This document shows, piece by piece, positions 16,490 to 24,626 of a stretch of 64,000 nt of DNA. The stretch comes from Pseudomonas multiresinivorans. GTDB taxonomy: Bacteria > Pseudomonadota > Gammaproteobacteria > Pseudomonadales > Pseudomonadaceae. The position numbers and the translations under genes were made by a program. Each line of letters starts with the position of its first letter. Positions within the stretch are counted from its first letter, which is position 1. Where the stretch lies: NCBI RefSeq assembly GCF_012971725.1, contig NZ_CP048833.1, positions 2,294,001-2,358,000 of the forward strand, read 5' to 3'. The notes under the pieces are model-generated. The model was not told the DNA's origin and did not search any database. It saw nothing but the letters and a program-made list of their open reading frames with translations.

Positions 16490-16515
16490 GCCGCCCCGGC
16501 GCGAACCGGGGCGGC
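16490..16515 (-). repeat. Intercistronic hairpin after the binding-protein gene
   Basis: GCCGCCCCGG and CCGGGGCGGC form a perfect 10-bp stem around CGCGAA, between the binding-protein stop (16522) and the phosphatase start (16466). It has no T-run. Such stems often stabilise the upstream message so that the binding protein is made in excess. Confidence 0.6.
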
Positions 16516-16521
16516 TGGGCG

Positions 16522-17580
16522 TCACTGCATGTTGATGATGACGTTTTCCTGCCACTGGCGCGGCAGGCGCTTGGAGGTTTCTTCCCAGGCCTTGGGATCC
16601 TTGATCGGCTGGGCCTTGGCGTACTGCTCGTTGGGCAGCAGCTTGGCCTTCACCTCGGCCGGCAGGGGCAGGTGCTCGGCGCGGATCGGGCGCGCATTGC
16701 CCTTGGCCAGGTTGATCTGCCCGGCGTCGCTGAAGATGTACTCACGTGCCAGCTTGGCGGCGTTCGGGTTCTTCGCGTACTTGTTGATGATGGTGGTGTA
16801 GCCGGAGATCACCGAGCCGTCGGAGGGGATCAGCACCTCGAAGCGCGACGGGTCGATCTGGTCGCGGTAGCTCAGGCCGTTGAAGTCCCAGACGATGCCG
16901 ACTTCCACTTCACCCTTCTCCAGGGTGTTGATCACCGGGTTGGTCAGCGACAGGCGGCCCTGCTTGGCCAGCTGGGCGAAGAACTCCAGGCCCGGCTTGA
17001 TGTTCTTCTCGTCACCGCCGTTGGCGATGCTGGCGGCCAGCACGCCGTTGACGGCCTGGGCGGCGGCGCTGACGTCACCGATGGTGACCTTGTACTTGCC
17101 CTTGAGCAGGTCGGCCCAGCTGTGCGGAACGTCCTTCACCAGTTGCTTGTTGACGATGAAGGCGATGGTGCCGGTGTAGGCGAGTGCCCAATGGCCGTCC
17201 TTGTCCTTGGCCCATTCCGGGACCTGGTCCCAGGTGCTGGGTTTGTAGGGCTGGCTGACGTCCATCTGCATGGCGATGGGGCCGAAGGCGGCGCCGACGT
17301 CGCCGATGTCGGCGCTGGCGTTTTCCTTCTCGGCCTTGAACTTGGCCAGCTCCTGGGCCGAGCTCATGTCGGTGTCCATGTGCTTCAAGCCGTACTTGCT
17401 TTCCAGGTCCTTCCAGGTGTCCTTCCAGTTCGCCCAGCTGTCGGGCATGCCCACGCTGTTGACCTGGCCTTCCTTGCGGGCGGCGGCTTCCAGCGATTGC
17501 AGATCGGCGTTGGCCGCCATGGCGAGGCCGCTGCCAAGGGCAATGGCCGATCCCAGCAGTGAAGCAAGCAAGCGTTTCAT
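16522..17580 (-). CDS. ABC transporter extracellular solute-binding protein (family 1, AEP/Fe type)
   Basis: 352 residues with a signal peptide (MKRLLASLLGSAIALGSGLAMA) and a periplasmic type-II binding fold: a WANWKDTWKDLESKYGLKHMDTD hinge region, PNAAKLAREYIFSDAGQ, and a C-terminal YAKAQPIKDPKAWEE. It is the first gene of the operon and delivers solute to the permeases. The family groups with binding proteins for 2-aminoethylphosphonate, iron and polyamines. The operator at 17613 lies 33 bp upstream of its start. Confidence 0.88.
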   Translation of the reverse strand: MKRLLASLLGSAIALGSGLAMAANADLQSLEAAARKEGQVNSVGMPDSWANWKDTWKDLESKYGLKHMDTDMSSAQELAKFKAEKENASADIGDVGAAFGPIAMQMDVSQPYKPSTWDQVPEWAKDKDGHWALAYTGTIAFIVNKQLVKDVPHSWADLLKGKYKVTIGDVSAAAQAVNGVLAASIANGGDEKNIKPGLEFFAQLAKQGRLSLTNPVINTLEKGEVEVGIVWDFNGLSYRDQIDPSRFEVLIPSDGSVISGYTTIINKYAKNPNAAKLAREYIFSDAGQINLAKGNARPIRAEHLPLPAEVKAKLLPNEQYAKAQPIKDPKAWEETSKRLPRQWQENVIINMQ

Positions 17581-17612
17581 TCGGTGCTCCTTCGGTTCAG
17601 TGTTTTCAGGCG

Positions 17613-17624
17613 TGGTCTAGATCA
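17613..17624. promoter_or_regulatory. Putative GntR/UTRA operator upstream of the ABC operon
   Basis: TGGTCTAGATCA, a near-perfect palindrome of the TGGNCTAGNCCA kind bound by HutC/UTRA regulators (compare the DasR/NagR site TGGTCTAGACCA). It lies 33-44 bp upstream of the binding-protein start. The surrounding gap 17581-17905 contains no gene and holds the divergent promoters. Confidence 0.65.
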
Positions 17625-17879
17625 GCAAGACGCAGGCCAATCTAAGCCGGGCGGATGACAGTTTGATGTAAGCCCCTGGCGCGTCGGCCCGGCCTTGAGC
17701 GCCCAGCGGGTCGTCGGGGAAAAGCGTAGACCATGGCCAACGCCTTGATCCGCCTGGGCTACGCTGGTGTCGTTAACTGGCATGAGCGCTGCTTGCAAAG
17801 GCACTGTCACGGGACGGTCATCGGGCTTTCCTAGGATGACGACACCCCATCGGGGGTAAGAAATGCCCTGTTCTGGGGC

Positions 17880-17891
17880 TGGACTAGTCCA
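17880..17891. promoter_or_regulatory. Putative GntR/UTRA operator upstream of the regulator gene
   Basis: TGGACTAGTCCA is a perfect 12-bp palindrome that ends 14 bp before the regulator start codon. It shares TGG-CTAG-CA with the site at 17613. Its place next to the ribosome-binding site fits autorepression. Confidence 0.68.
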
Positions 17892-17905
17892 AAAGAGGGA
17901 ATCGA

Positions 17906-18622
17906 ATGCGCGATACGGCGCTACCCACGGTCACGGCGATCTGCCGCGCACTCATCGAACAGATCGACAGCGGCCTGCTCAGCGCGGGCGGCAAGCTGCC
18001 GGCCGAGCGCAAGCTGAGCGAGTTGTTCGATACCACGCGCATCACGCTGCGCGAGGCGCTGGGGCAACTCGAGGCGCAAGGCCTGATCTACCGCGAGGAG
18101 CGCCGCGGCTGGTTCGTCTCGCCGCCGCGCCTGCTGTACAACCCGCTGGTGCGCAGCCACTACCACGCCATGGTGGAAGGTCAGGGGCGTGTGCCGGCGA
18201 CCGAGGTGCTGTCGGCGCGGCAGGTGCCGGCCAGCGCGGCAATCTGCGAGCTACTGGAGCTGCCGGCGCTGTCCAGCGTGTACCAGATTCGTCGCGTGCG
18301 ACGTGTGGATGGGCGGCTGGTGCTCTACGTCGAGCACTACCTCAACCCGGCTTACTTCCCCGGTATCCTCGACAGCGACCTGACCTGCTCACTGACCGAG
18401 CTGTATGCCAGCCGCTACGACATCCGCTACGGCCGCGTGCGCTTCGACATGGTGCCCACTGCGTTGCACGGTGAAGCCGCCAGCGTGCTGCGCGTCGCCG
18501 AAGGCAGCCCGGCGCTGCGCATCACCCGCATCAACGGCGACCAGCACGGGCGCATCATCGATTGCGACCTGGAGTTCTGGCGACACGATGCCATTCACGT
18601 GAGTGTGGAAGTGCCGGATTGA
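17906..18622 (+). CDS. GntR-family regulator with UTRA domain (PhnR/HutC type)
   Basis: 238 residues. Residues about 1-75 form a winged helix-turn-helix (LPAERKLSELFDTTRITLREALGQLEAQGLIYREERRGWFVS). Residues about 90-235 form a UTRA ligand-binding domain. It is divergent from the ABC operon, so it probably represses uptake genes until a ligand, perhaps the imported compound, binds. The start ATG has GAGGG upstream. The two palindromes in the gap are the expected binding sites. Confidence 0.9.
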   Translation: MRDTALPTVTAICRALIEQIDSGLLSAGGKLPAERKLSELFDTTRITLREALGQLEAQGLIYREERRGWFVSPPRLLYNPLVRSHYHAMVEGQGRVPATEVLSARQVPASAAICELLELPALSSVYQIRRVRRVDGRLVLYVEHYLNPAYFPGILDSDLTCSLTELYASRYDIRYGRVRFDMVPTALHGEAASVLRVAEGSPALRITRINGDQHGRIIDCDLEFWRHDAIHVSVEVPD

Positions 18623-18702
18623 TCGCCTGCCATCGAGCCTGATTTGTAGGAAGTTATGGACTCGCCGGCTAACTTCGATCTATCAGCTTGCGCCGAACGG
18701 CT

Positions 18703-18724
18703 CCCTCTCCCTTCAGGGAGAGGG
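18703..18724. repeat. Inverted repeat CCCTCTCC...GGAGAGGG
   Basis: An 8-bp inverted repeat with a short spacer, an often repeated Pseudomonas intergenic sequence. The gap 18623-18803 holds this and a REP copy, and no gene that I can see. Confidence 0.6.
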
Positions 18725-18765
18725 CGGGGGAGAGGGGGCTCCACGCCATTCCGAGGCTGGGTGGT

Positions 18766-18790
18766 TCGCGAGCAAGCTCGCTCCTACAGG
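18766..18790. repeat. REP-like element, copy 2
   Basis: Identical over 25 bp to the copy at 12325-12349, with the GCGAGCAAGCTCGC palindrome. It lies just past the 3' end of the GFA gene. Confidence 0.85.
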
Positions 18791-18803
18791 ATCAAAGGCT
18801 GAT

Positions 18804-19205
18804 TCAGCGGTCCGGATTCCACTCCGGATAGGCTGGAATCCCATCCTGCGCCAGCCAGGGGCGGTCATGGGACACCCAGATATGCCGCGCCGGCCGAGTG
18901 CCCGGATCCTCGTCCAGGCTGGCTACCCGCACGATGACGTGAGGCTGGCCATCGCGCTCGGCGATCAGCTGCGTGCCGCAACGCGGGCAGAACTTGCGCA
19001 GCTTGCCGGGCGAGGATTCATAGGCTGCCAGCTTGTCCTCGCCGCGGGTCCAGCGGAAGTGCTCGCGCATGACTCCCGCCGTGCTGGCAAAGGCCGCAGC
19101 GTGCGCCTTCTGGCAGGTCCGGCAGTGGCAATGGCCGATAGGCATGTCCAGGCCGTCGATCTCGTAGGCAATATCGCCGCACAGGCAGCTTCCGCTGAAG
19201 GGCAT
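18804..19205 (-). CDS. GFA/CENP-V family zinc protein
   Basis: 133 residues with the zinc ligands of the glutathione-dependent formaldehyde-activating fold: GSCLCGDIAYEI (CxC), GHCHCRTCQKAH (CHCxxC) and FCPRCGTQL (CxxC). Members are small cytoplasmic zinc proteins; most have no proven reaction. I chose the ATG at 19205 because GAGGAGAG lies upstream and the first cysteines follow at once. It is a single gene. Confidence 0.85.
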   Translation of the reverse strand: MPFSGSCLCGDIAYEIDGLDMPIGHCHCRTCQKAHAAAFASTAGVMREHFRWTRGEDKLAAYESSPGKLRKFCPRCGTQLIAERDGQPHVIVRVASLDEDPGTRPARHIWVSHDRPWLAQDGIPAYPEWNPDR

Positions 19206-19234
19206 GGCTGGCTCTCCTCGAAGACTCTTCATAC

Positions 19235-19260
19235 AAAAACGCCCGGCGGTGCCGGGCGTT
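19235..19260 (-). terminator. Intrinsic terminator of apeB
   Basis: AACGCCCGGC / GCCGGGCGTT with a 3-nt loop, followed on the minus strand by TTTTTGT. It sits directly after the apeB stop. Confidence 0.85.
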
Positions 19261-19264
19261 CGGG

Positions 19265-20554
19265 TCAGGGCAGGTCGGCGCTGTCGTAGAAGGCGCTGAG
19301 TACCTTGGCCAGATAGTGCAGGTCCTGGCTGCCGGCCAGCTCGCGGATGGAGTGCATGGCGAAGGTCGGCAGGCCGATGTCCACGGTGCGCACGCCGATC
19401 TGGCTGGCGGTGATCGGGCCGATGGTGGAGCCGCAACCCATGTCGCTGCGGGTTACGAAGCTCTGCACTGGCACTTCGTTTTCCAGGCAAAGATGGCGGA
19501 AGAAACCGGCAGTCTCGCTGTTGGTGGCGTAACGCTGGTTGCTGTTGATCTTGATCACCGGGCCGCCGTTGAGCTTCGGGCCGTGGTTGCCGTCGTGCTT
19601 GTCGGCGTAGTTCGGGTGTACGCCGTGGGCGTTGTCGGCGGAGACCAGCAGCGAGCGCTGCACGGTGCGGGTGAAGGCGTCGCCCTCGGGCAGCAGGCGG
19701 CGCAGCACCTGCTCCAGGAACGGACCGTCGGCGCCGCAGGCGGAGCAGGAGCCCACTTCCTCATGGTCGGTGCAGACCAGCACGCCGCTCTGCTCGTCAC
19801 TGCTGCCCAGTAGCGCCTGTAGGCCGGCATAGCACGACAGCAGGTTGTCCAGGCGGGCACCGGCGATGAAGGCCTGGTCCAGGCCGATCACAGCGGCGCG
19901 CTGGGTATCGTAGAAGCTCAGCTCGTAGTCGAGGATGGCGTCGGCGGTGATGCCGTGTTCCAGCTGCAGCTGTTCGCCGAGCAGGTCGCGGAAGTCGCGG
20001 GTTTCGCCGGCGGCGACCTGGGCGAGGATCGGCGGCAGCTCAGTCTGCGCGTTGATCGACCAGCCGAGGTTGGCTTCGCGGTTGAGGTGGATCGCCAGGT
20101 TGGGGATAACGGCGATGGGCGCCCTGAAGTCGATCAGTTTGCTTTCCACCTTGCCGGCCAGGCGGAAGGTGACGCGGCCGGCCAGGGACAGGTCGCGGTC
20201 GAACCAGGGCGCGAACAGCGCGCCGCCGTAGACCTCGACGCCCAGTTGCCAATAGCCGTTACGCACCAGCTCGGGGTTCGGTTTGACGCGCAGGCACGGG
20301 CTGTCGGTGTGGGCGCCGACCAGGCGCAGGCCGTTCTCCAGCAGCGGCGCGGTGCCGAGCTTGAAGGCGATCAGCGAGGAGTCGTTGCGGGTGACGTAAT
20401 AGCGGCCACCAGCTTCGGTGCGCCAGGCATCGCGCTCGTCCAGGCGCTGGTAGCCGGCCTCTTCAAGGCGGAGGGCGAGGGCCTGGGTGGCGTGGAAGGG
20501 GGTGGGGGAGGCCGCGAGGAAATCGATCAGGCCCTGGTTGAGTTCTGCACGCAT
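19265..20554 (-). CDS. apeB: M18 family aminopeptidase
   Basis: 429 residues, the usual length of bacterial M18 aspartyl-type aminopeptidases. Metal ligands and catalytic residues are in place: VGAHTDSPCLRVKP, LDNLLSCYAG, VCTDHEEVGS and the C-terminal TFAMHSIRE. It is a cytoplasmic dinuclear zinc enzyme that removes N-terminal residues from peptides. The ATG at 20554 gives the family start (MRAELNQGLIDFL); 24 further upstream codons are open but not conserved-looking. Confidence 0.92.
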   Translation of the reverse strand: MRAELNQGLIDFLAASPTPFHATQALALRLEEAGYQRLDERDAWRTEAGGRYYVTRNDSSLIAFKLGTAPLLENGLRLVGAHTDSPCLRVKPNPELVRNGYWQLGVEVYGGALFAPWFDRDLSLAGRVTFRLAGKVESKLIDFRAPIAVIPNLAIHLNREANLGWSINAQTELPPILAQVAAGETRDFRDLLGEQLQLEHGITADAILDYELSFYDTQRAAVIGLDQAFIAGARLDNLLSCYAGLQALLGSSDEQSGVLVCTDHEEVGSCSACGADGPFLEQVLRRLLPEGDAFTRTVQRSLLVSADNAHGVHPNYADKHDGNHGPKLNGGPVIKINSNQRYATNSETAGFFRHLCLENEVPVQSFVTRSDMGCGSTIGPITASQIGVRTVDIGLPTFAMHSIRELAGSQDLHYLAKVLSAFYDSADLP

Positions 20555-20638
20555 GGGTAACTCCGGACAGCGAATGGCCGGAAGTTTAACGTAAATGGGC
20601 AAATCTGCGGCCAGGGGTCGCGCCAACAGATGGGGCGA

Positions 20639-20723
20639 GCGTAGGAGCGGACTTTGTCCGCGATCGTTTCCCGCCGGCTCCGAGCCGGCCGGACATACAT
20701 CGCGGACGGAGTCCGCTCCTGCG
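20639..20723. repeat. Inverted REP pair (GTAGGAGCGGAC family), copy 1
   Basis: Two arms of about 25 bp (20639-20664 and 20699-20723) face each other around a 34-bp spacer and share the core AGCGGAC...GTCCGCGAT. Related pairs lie at 25834 and 38731. Confidence 0.85.
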
Positions 20724-20732
20724 AAAAAGGAA

Positions 20733-21368
20733 TCAGAACGGTGCAGGTGACTCGAAGCGCAGGCGCTCGCCGGTCTGCGGGTGGGTCAGGGCCAGCATGC
20801 TGGCATGCAGGCACAAGCGGTCGCGCAGTTCCAGGGCCTCGCCTTCGGCATAGAGGCGGTCGCCGAGCAGCGGGTGGCCGATGGTCAGCATGTGCACTCG
20901 AAGCTGGTGCGAGCGGCCGGTGATCGGCGTGAGTTCGACGCGGCTCCAGTTGCCGTGGCGCTCCATGACGCGCCAGAAGGTCAGCGCATGGCGGCCCTGC
21001 TCGAAGTCCACCACATGGCGCGGCTTGGTTGGCGGGTCGTAGCGCAGCGGTGCCTCGATGCGGCCACTGTCCAGTTCCGGCTCGCCCCAGCACAGGGCGG
21101 TGTAGGCCTTCTCGGTCTCGCGGTCGTGGAACTGGCGGGACAGCTCGCGGTGGCTGTCGGCGTCACGGGCCAGCACGATCAGCCCGGAGGTTTCCCAGTC
21201 CAGCCGATGGACGATGCGTGCTTCCGGGTAGCCGTTCTCCTGCAGGCGGGTGATCAGGCAGTCCTTGTTGTCGTCCGCGCGACCGGGCACGGAGAGCAGC
21301 AGGGTGGGCTTGTTCACCACCAGCACGGCGGCGTCCTCATGGACGAATTCGATCTGGGAAAGCGGCAT
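20733..21368 (-). CDS. rluA: RNA pseudouridine synthase, RluA family
   Basis: 211 residues with the catalytic motif IVHRLDWETSGLIVLA (Asp about 56) and the ITGRSHQLRVHM motif. There is no S4 domain, which fits RluA itself (219 residues in E. coli), the dual enzyme for U746 of 23S rRNA and U32 of tRNAs. The gene follows minE on the same strand, separated by a terminator. Specificity is inferred from length and synteny. Confidence 0.88.
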   Translation of the reverse strand: MPLSQIEFVHEDAAVLVVNKPTLLLSVPGRADDNKDCLITRLQENGYPEARIVHRLDWETSGLIVLARDADSHRELSRQFHDRETEKAYTALCWGEPELDSGRIEAPLRYDPPTKPRHVVDFEQGRHALTFWRVMERHGNWSRVELTPITGRSHQLRVHMLTIGHPLLGDRLYAEGEALELRDRLCLHASMLALTHPQTGERLRFESPAPF

Positions 21369-21393
21369 GGAAGCTCTTGCGCGAATAAGAATG

Positions 21394-21428
21394 ACGAAAA
21401 CGACTGCGGCGGCCGAAGCCGCCGCAGG
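21394..21428 (-). terminator. Intrinsic terminator of the min operon
   Basis: On the minus strand TGCGGCGGC / GCCGCCGCA closes on loop TTCG and is followed by GTCGTTTTCGTC. It lies between minE and rluA. Confidence 0.8.
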
Positions 21429-21443
21429 TTCACCAAAGCCGGA

Positions 21444-21698
21444 TCAACGCTCCGGCAGGGTGATGTTGAGTTCCAGGATCGAACAACTGCCCTGGTTGGC
21501 CAGCTCGACCTGGACTTGTTCCTGGTCGATGGGCACGTATTTGCGGATCACTTCCAGCAGGTCTTTCTGCAACTGCGGGAGGTAGTCCGGTTGCGAACGG
21601 TTGCCGCGCTCGTGGGCGACGATGATCTGGAGTCTTTCTTTCGCGATGGATGCGCTGTTTTGCGCCTTCCGGCTGCGGAAGAAATCTAAAAGGCTCAT
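21444..21698 (-). CDS. minE: Cell division topological specificity factor MinE
   Basis: 84 residues. The N-terminal amphipathic helix and the MinD-binding region (SIAKERLQIIVAHERG) are intact, followed by the dimerisation domain. It stimulates the MinD ATPase at the membrane and drives pole-to-pole oscillation. The start overlaps the minD stop by ATGA, the normal minCDE arrangement. Confidence 0.96.
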   Translation of the reverse strand: MSLLDFFRSRKAQNSASIAKERLQIIVAHERGNRSQPDYLPQLQKDLLEVIRKYVPIDQEQVQVELANQGSCSILELNITLPER

Positions 21699-22510
21699 TC
21701 ACGTCCTCCGAACAGTCGTTGCAGGAATCCTTTCTTCTGCACATCGAGGAACCGATGGGGCATTTCCTTGCCCAGCAGTCGCTCGACGGCGTCGCTGTAC
21801 GCCTGGCCGGCATCGCTCTCTTCGTCGAGGATGACCGGTACGCCCTGGTTGGATGCCTTCAGCACGGCCTGGGATTCCGGAATCACGCCGAGCAGACGGA
21901 TGGCCAGGATTTCCTCGACGTCTTCGACGCCGAGCATTTCGCCCTTGGTGACGCGCTCGGGGTTGTAGCGGGTCAGCAGCAGGTGTTCCTTGATCGCGTC
22001 CTCGCCTTTCTCGGCGCGGGCGGACTTGCTGGCCAGCAGGCCGAGCATGCGGTCGGAGTCGCGGACCGAGGAGACTTCCGGGTTGGTCACGACGATCGCC
22101 TCGTCGGCGTAGTACATGGCCAGGTGGGCACCCTTCTCGATGCCGGCCGGGGAGTCGCAGATCACGTAGTCGAAGGTCTTCTTCAGTTCTTCGATGACCT
22201 TGCCGACGCCTTCCTGGGTGAGGGCGTCCTTGTCGCGGGTCTGGCTGGCAGCCAGCACGAACAGGTTCTCGAGGCGCTTGTCCTTGATCAGGGCCTGGGT
22301 GAGGGTCGCTTCGCCGTTGATGACGTTGACGAAGTCGTAAACCACGCGGCGTTCGCAGCCCATGATCAGGTCGAGGTTACGCAGGCCCACGTCGAAGTCG
22401 ACGATGACGGTCTTGTGGCCGCGCAGGGCCAGGCCGGTGCCGATGGCTGCGCTGGTGGTGGTTTTACCGACGCCACCCTTACCGGAAGTGACTACGAGGA
22501 TCTTGGCCAA
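21695..22510 (-). CDS. minD: Septum-site determining ATPase MinD
   Basis: 271 residues with the deviant Walker A GKGGVGKTT, the DFDVGLRNLD switch and the C-terminal membrane-targeting amphipathic helix (KKGFLQRLFGGRE). It is a peripheral inner-membrane ATPase that recruits MinC and is released by MinE. It lies between minC (61 bp gap) and minE (4-bp overlap). Confidence 0.97.
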   Translation of the reverse strand: MAKILVVTSGKGGVGKTTTSAAIGTGLALRGHKTVIVDFDVGLRNLDLIMGCERRVVYDFVNVINGEATLTQALIKDKRLENLFVLAASQTRDKDALTQEGVGKVIEELKKTFDYVICDSPAGIEKGAHLAMYYADEAIVVTNPEVSSVRDSDRMLGLLASKSARAEKGEDAIKEHLLLTRYNPERVTKGEMLGVEDVEEILAIRLLGVIPESQAVLKASNQGVPVILDEESDAGQAYSDAVERLLGKEMPHRFLDVQKKGFLQRLFGGRE

Positions 22511-22571
22511 GGTGATTCACCCCAAAGAAAAAACGAAGAATTCTGGTCCCTGAAAGTCGCGGCAGTATCCG

Positions 22572-23507
22572 TTAAAGGCGGGTGATGTTCAACACGTCAC
22601 CCGACAGGCTGACGTGCACCGCCTGCCCCCATTGCGGACTGCGTCGAAGGTCTTCGGCGACCTTGTAATTACCAGCGATGGACACGAGTTCCGCGGCCAG
22701 CTGCTGGCAGAAAATACGTGCGCTGGTATCGCCCTTGACACCTGCCAGGGCGCGTCCGCGCATCGGACCGTACACATGGATATTTCCGTCGGCGAGAAGT
22801 TCCGCACCCGGGCTGACGGGGGCGAGCACGATCAGGTCGCCGCCAGCGGCGTAGATCTGCACGCCGCCGCGTACCGGGGTGGTTACCAGCTTGGTCGGGC
22901 GGACGACCGGTGCCGGCGGTTCGGCCGGCTTTTGCTCAGCGGCTTCCTTGGCCGGCTCCAGCGATTCGGCAACTGCCTCGGCGGGCGCTTCTGCGGCGTT
23001 CTCCGGCTTGGCCTCGGCGGGCTGCTCGGCCGGTTTCTCGGCCTGCACGCCAGCGCCGGCGGCCTGCTCGACCACCTTTTCCGAGAGTTTCTCGCCGCGT
23101 GGGCGACGTACCGGCGCTGCGCCGGTCACTTGCGGGACGGCGTCCTTGGGCTCGACCGTACGCTCGCGAGAGGAGCCCGACGGCGGCAGCACGGGGATGT
23201 CGAACATGGTGGCCAGGCGGATGTCTTCTTCGCGGCTGGCGCGAATGGCCAGGGTACGCAGGCCATGGCGGCGGCAGATGTCCAGTACGCCTTGCAGGTC
23301 GAGCTGGCCTTCGCCGTCGGGCAGCTTGTCCAGCGCCAGCACCAGCGGGGTGTCTCGGAAGAAGTTGGGGGCCTGGGCGACCTTGTCGGCGAGCTGGCGG
23401 TCCAGGCGCGGCAGGTCATTGTGGGCCAGTTCCAGAACGGTGACGGCCAGCATGCTGCCCTTGAGCTGGAATACGGGATCGTGGTCGAGAAGGTCGGCTT
23501 GGCTCAT
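22572..23507 (-). CDS. minC: Septum-site determining protein MinC, long linker form
   Basis: 311 residues, well above the 231 of E. coli and, as I recall, the roughly 263 of P. aeruginosa. The N-terminal domain (about 1-105, VFQLKGSMLAVTVLEL) inhibits FtsZ. The C-terminal beta-helix (about 205-311, PVRGGVQIYA, GNIHVYGPMRGRALAG) binds MinD and dimerises. The excess lies in a linker of about 100 residues rich in Ala, Glu, Pro and Lys (QPAEAKPENAAEAPAEA). It is the first gene of minCDE. Confidence 0.95.
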   Translation of the reverse strand: MSQADLLDHDPVFQLKGSMLAVTVLELAHNDLPRLDRQLADKVAQAPNFFRDTPLVLALDKLPDGEGQLDLQGVLDICRRHGLRTLAIRASREEDIRLATMFDIPVLPPSGSSRERTVEPKDAVPQVTGAAPVRRPRGEKLSEKVVEQAAGAGVQAEKPAEQPAEAKPENAAEAPAEAVAESLEPAKEAAEQKPAEPPAPVVRPTKLVTTPVRGGVQIYAAGGDLIVLAPVSPGAELLADGNIHVYGPMRGRALAGVKGDTSARIFCQQLAAELVSIAGNYKVAEDLRRSPQWGQAVHVSLSGDVLNITRL

Positions 23508-23651
23508 GGTCAGGCTGCATCACTAAATGGTGTGGACTTATAACGGAGCGCCCCGGCAGCCGCAAGCGTGGCGGAGGGCCAGGGCGTGAAGGCGGGCGCG
23601 GTGTGCGTCGGCAAGGTAGAATGTCGGGCTTTGACCTAGCCGGAAAGTTCC

Positions 23652-24581
23652 ATGGACCGCCCCACCTTTCGCCGTGAGTTCCTCCATCCCCGCCACTGGC
23701 CGCTCTGGCTCGGTCTTGGCGTGCTCTGGCTGGTGGTGCAGCTGCCGTACCCGGCGCTGCTGGGCCTGGGCCGCGGACTGGGGGCGCTGATGTACCGTGT
23801 GGTCGGCAGCCGTCGGGCGATTGCCGCGCGCAATCTGGAGTTGTGCTTCCCGGAGCTTTCCGCCGCCGAGCGCAAGCGCCTGCTGAAGGAAAACTTCGCC
23901 TCCACCGGCATCGCCTTCTTCGAGATGGCCATGAGCTGGTGGTGGCCCAAGGCCCGTCTGGCCAAGCTCGCCCACATCGAAGGCATCGAGCACCTGAAGA
24001 AAGCCGAGGCCGAAGGCAAGGGCGTGATCCTCATGGCCATGCACTTCACCACCCTGGAGATCGGCGCGGCGCTGCTGGGCCAGGTGCAGACCATCGACGG
24101 CATGTACCGCGAGCACGACAACCCGGTGTTCGACTTCGTCCAGCGTACCGGCCGCGAGCGGCATAACGCCGACGCCACCGCCATCGAGCGCGAGGACGTG
24201 CGCGCCATGCTCAAGGTGCTGCGCGCCGGCCGCGCCATCTGGTACGCGCCGGACCAGGATTATGGCGCCAAGCAGAGCCTGTTCGTGCCGCTGTTCGGCA
24301 TCCAGGCCGCTACCGTCACTGCCACCACCAAGTTCGCTCGCCTGGGTCGTGCGCTGGTACTGCCCTTTACCCAGTCGCGCCTGGCTGATGGCTCCGGCTA
24401 TCGACTGACCATCCACCCGCCGCTGGAGGATTTCCCCGGCGAGAGCGAAGAGGCCGACTGCATTCGCATCAACCAGTGGGTGGAGAGCGAGATTCGCCGT
24501 CAGCCCGAGCAGTACCTCTGGGCGCATCGGCGCTTCAAGAGCCGCCCCGAGGGTGAGCCGAAGCTCTACGACAAGAAGTAG
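23652..24581 (+). CDS. htrB: Lipid A lauroyl acyltransferase, HtrB/LpxL family
   Basis: 309 residues with an N-terminal membrane anchor (about 17-40) and the catalytic motif HFTTLE (His131, Glu136), the H(X)4E form of the lysophospholipid acyltransferase fold. YREHDNPVF and the APDQDYG block are typical of LpxL/HtrB. It transfers a secondary acyl chain to lipid A on the inner face of the inner membrane. It is divergent from minC. Confidence 0.9.
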   Translation: MDRPTFRREFLHPRHWPLWLGLGVLWLVVQLPYPALLGLGRGLGALMYRVVGSRRAIAARNLELCFPELSAAERKRLLKENFASTGIAFFEMAMSWWWPKARLAKLAHIEGIEHLKKAEAEGKGVILMAMHFTTLEIGAALLGQVQTIDGMYREHDNPVFDFVQRTGRERHNADATAIEREDVRAMLKVLRAGRAIWYAPDQDYGAKQSLFVPLFGIQAATVTATTKFARLGRALVLPFTQSRLADGSGYRLTIHPPLEDFPGESEEADCIRINQWVESEIRRQPEQYLWAHRRFKSRPEGEPKLYDKK

Positions 24582-24626
24582 GCCGGGGCGGTCTACGCTG
24601 GTATCGACGCGACAAGGACTTCAGCT

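Noticed and set aside
22980..23060. Short internal repeats in minC considered as a mobile insertion
   Set aside because: They encode in-frame Ala/Glu/Pro linker units; there are no terminal repeats or target duplication.
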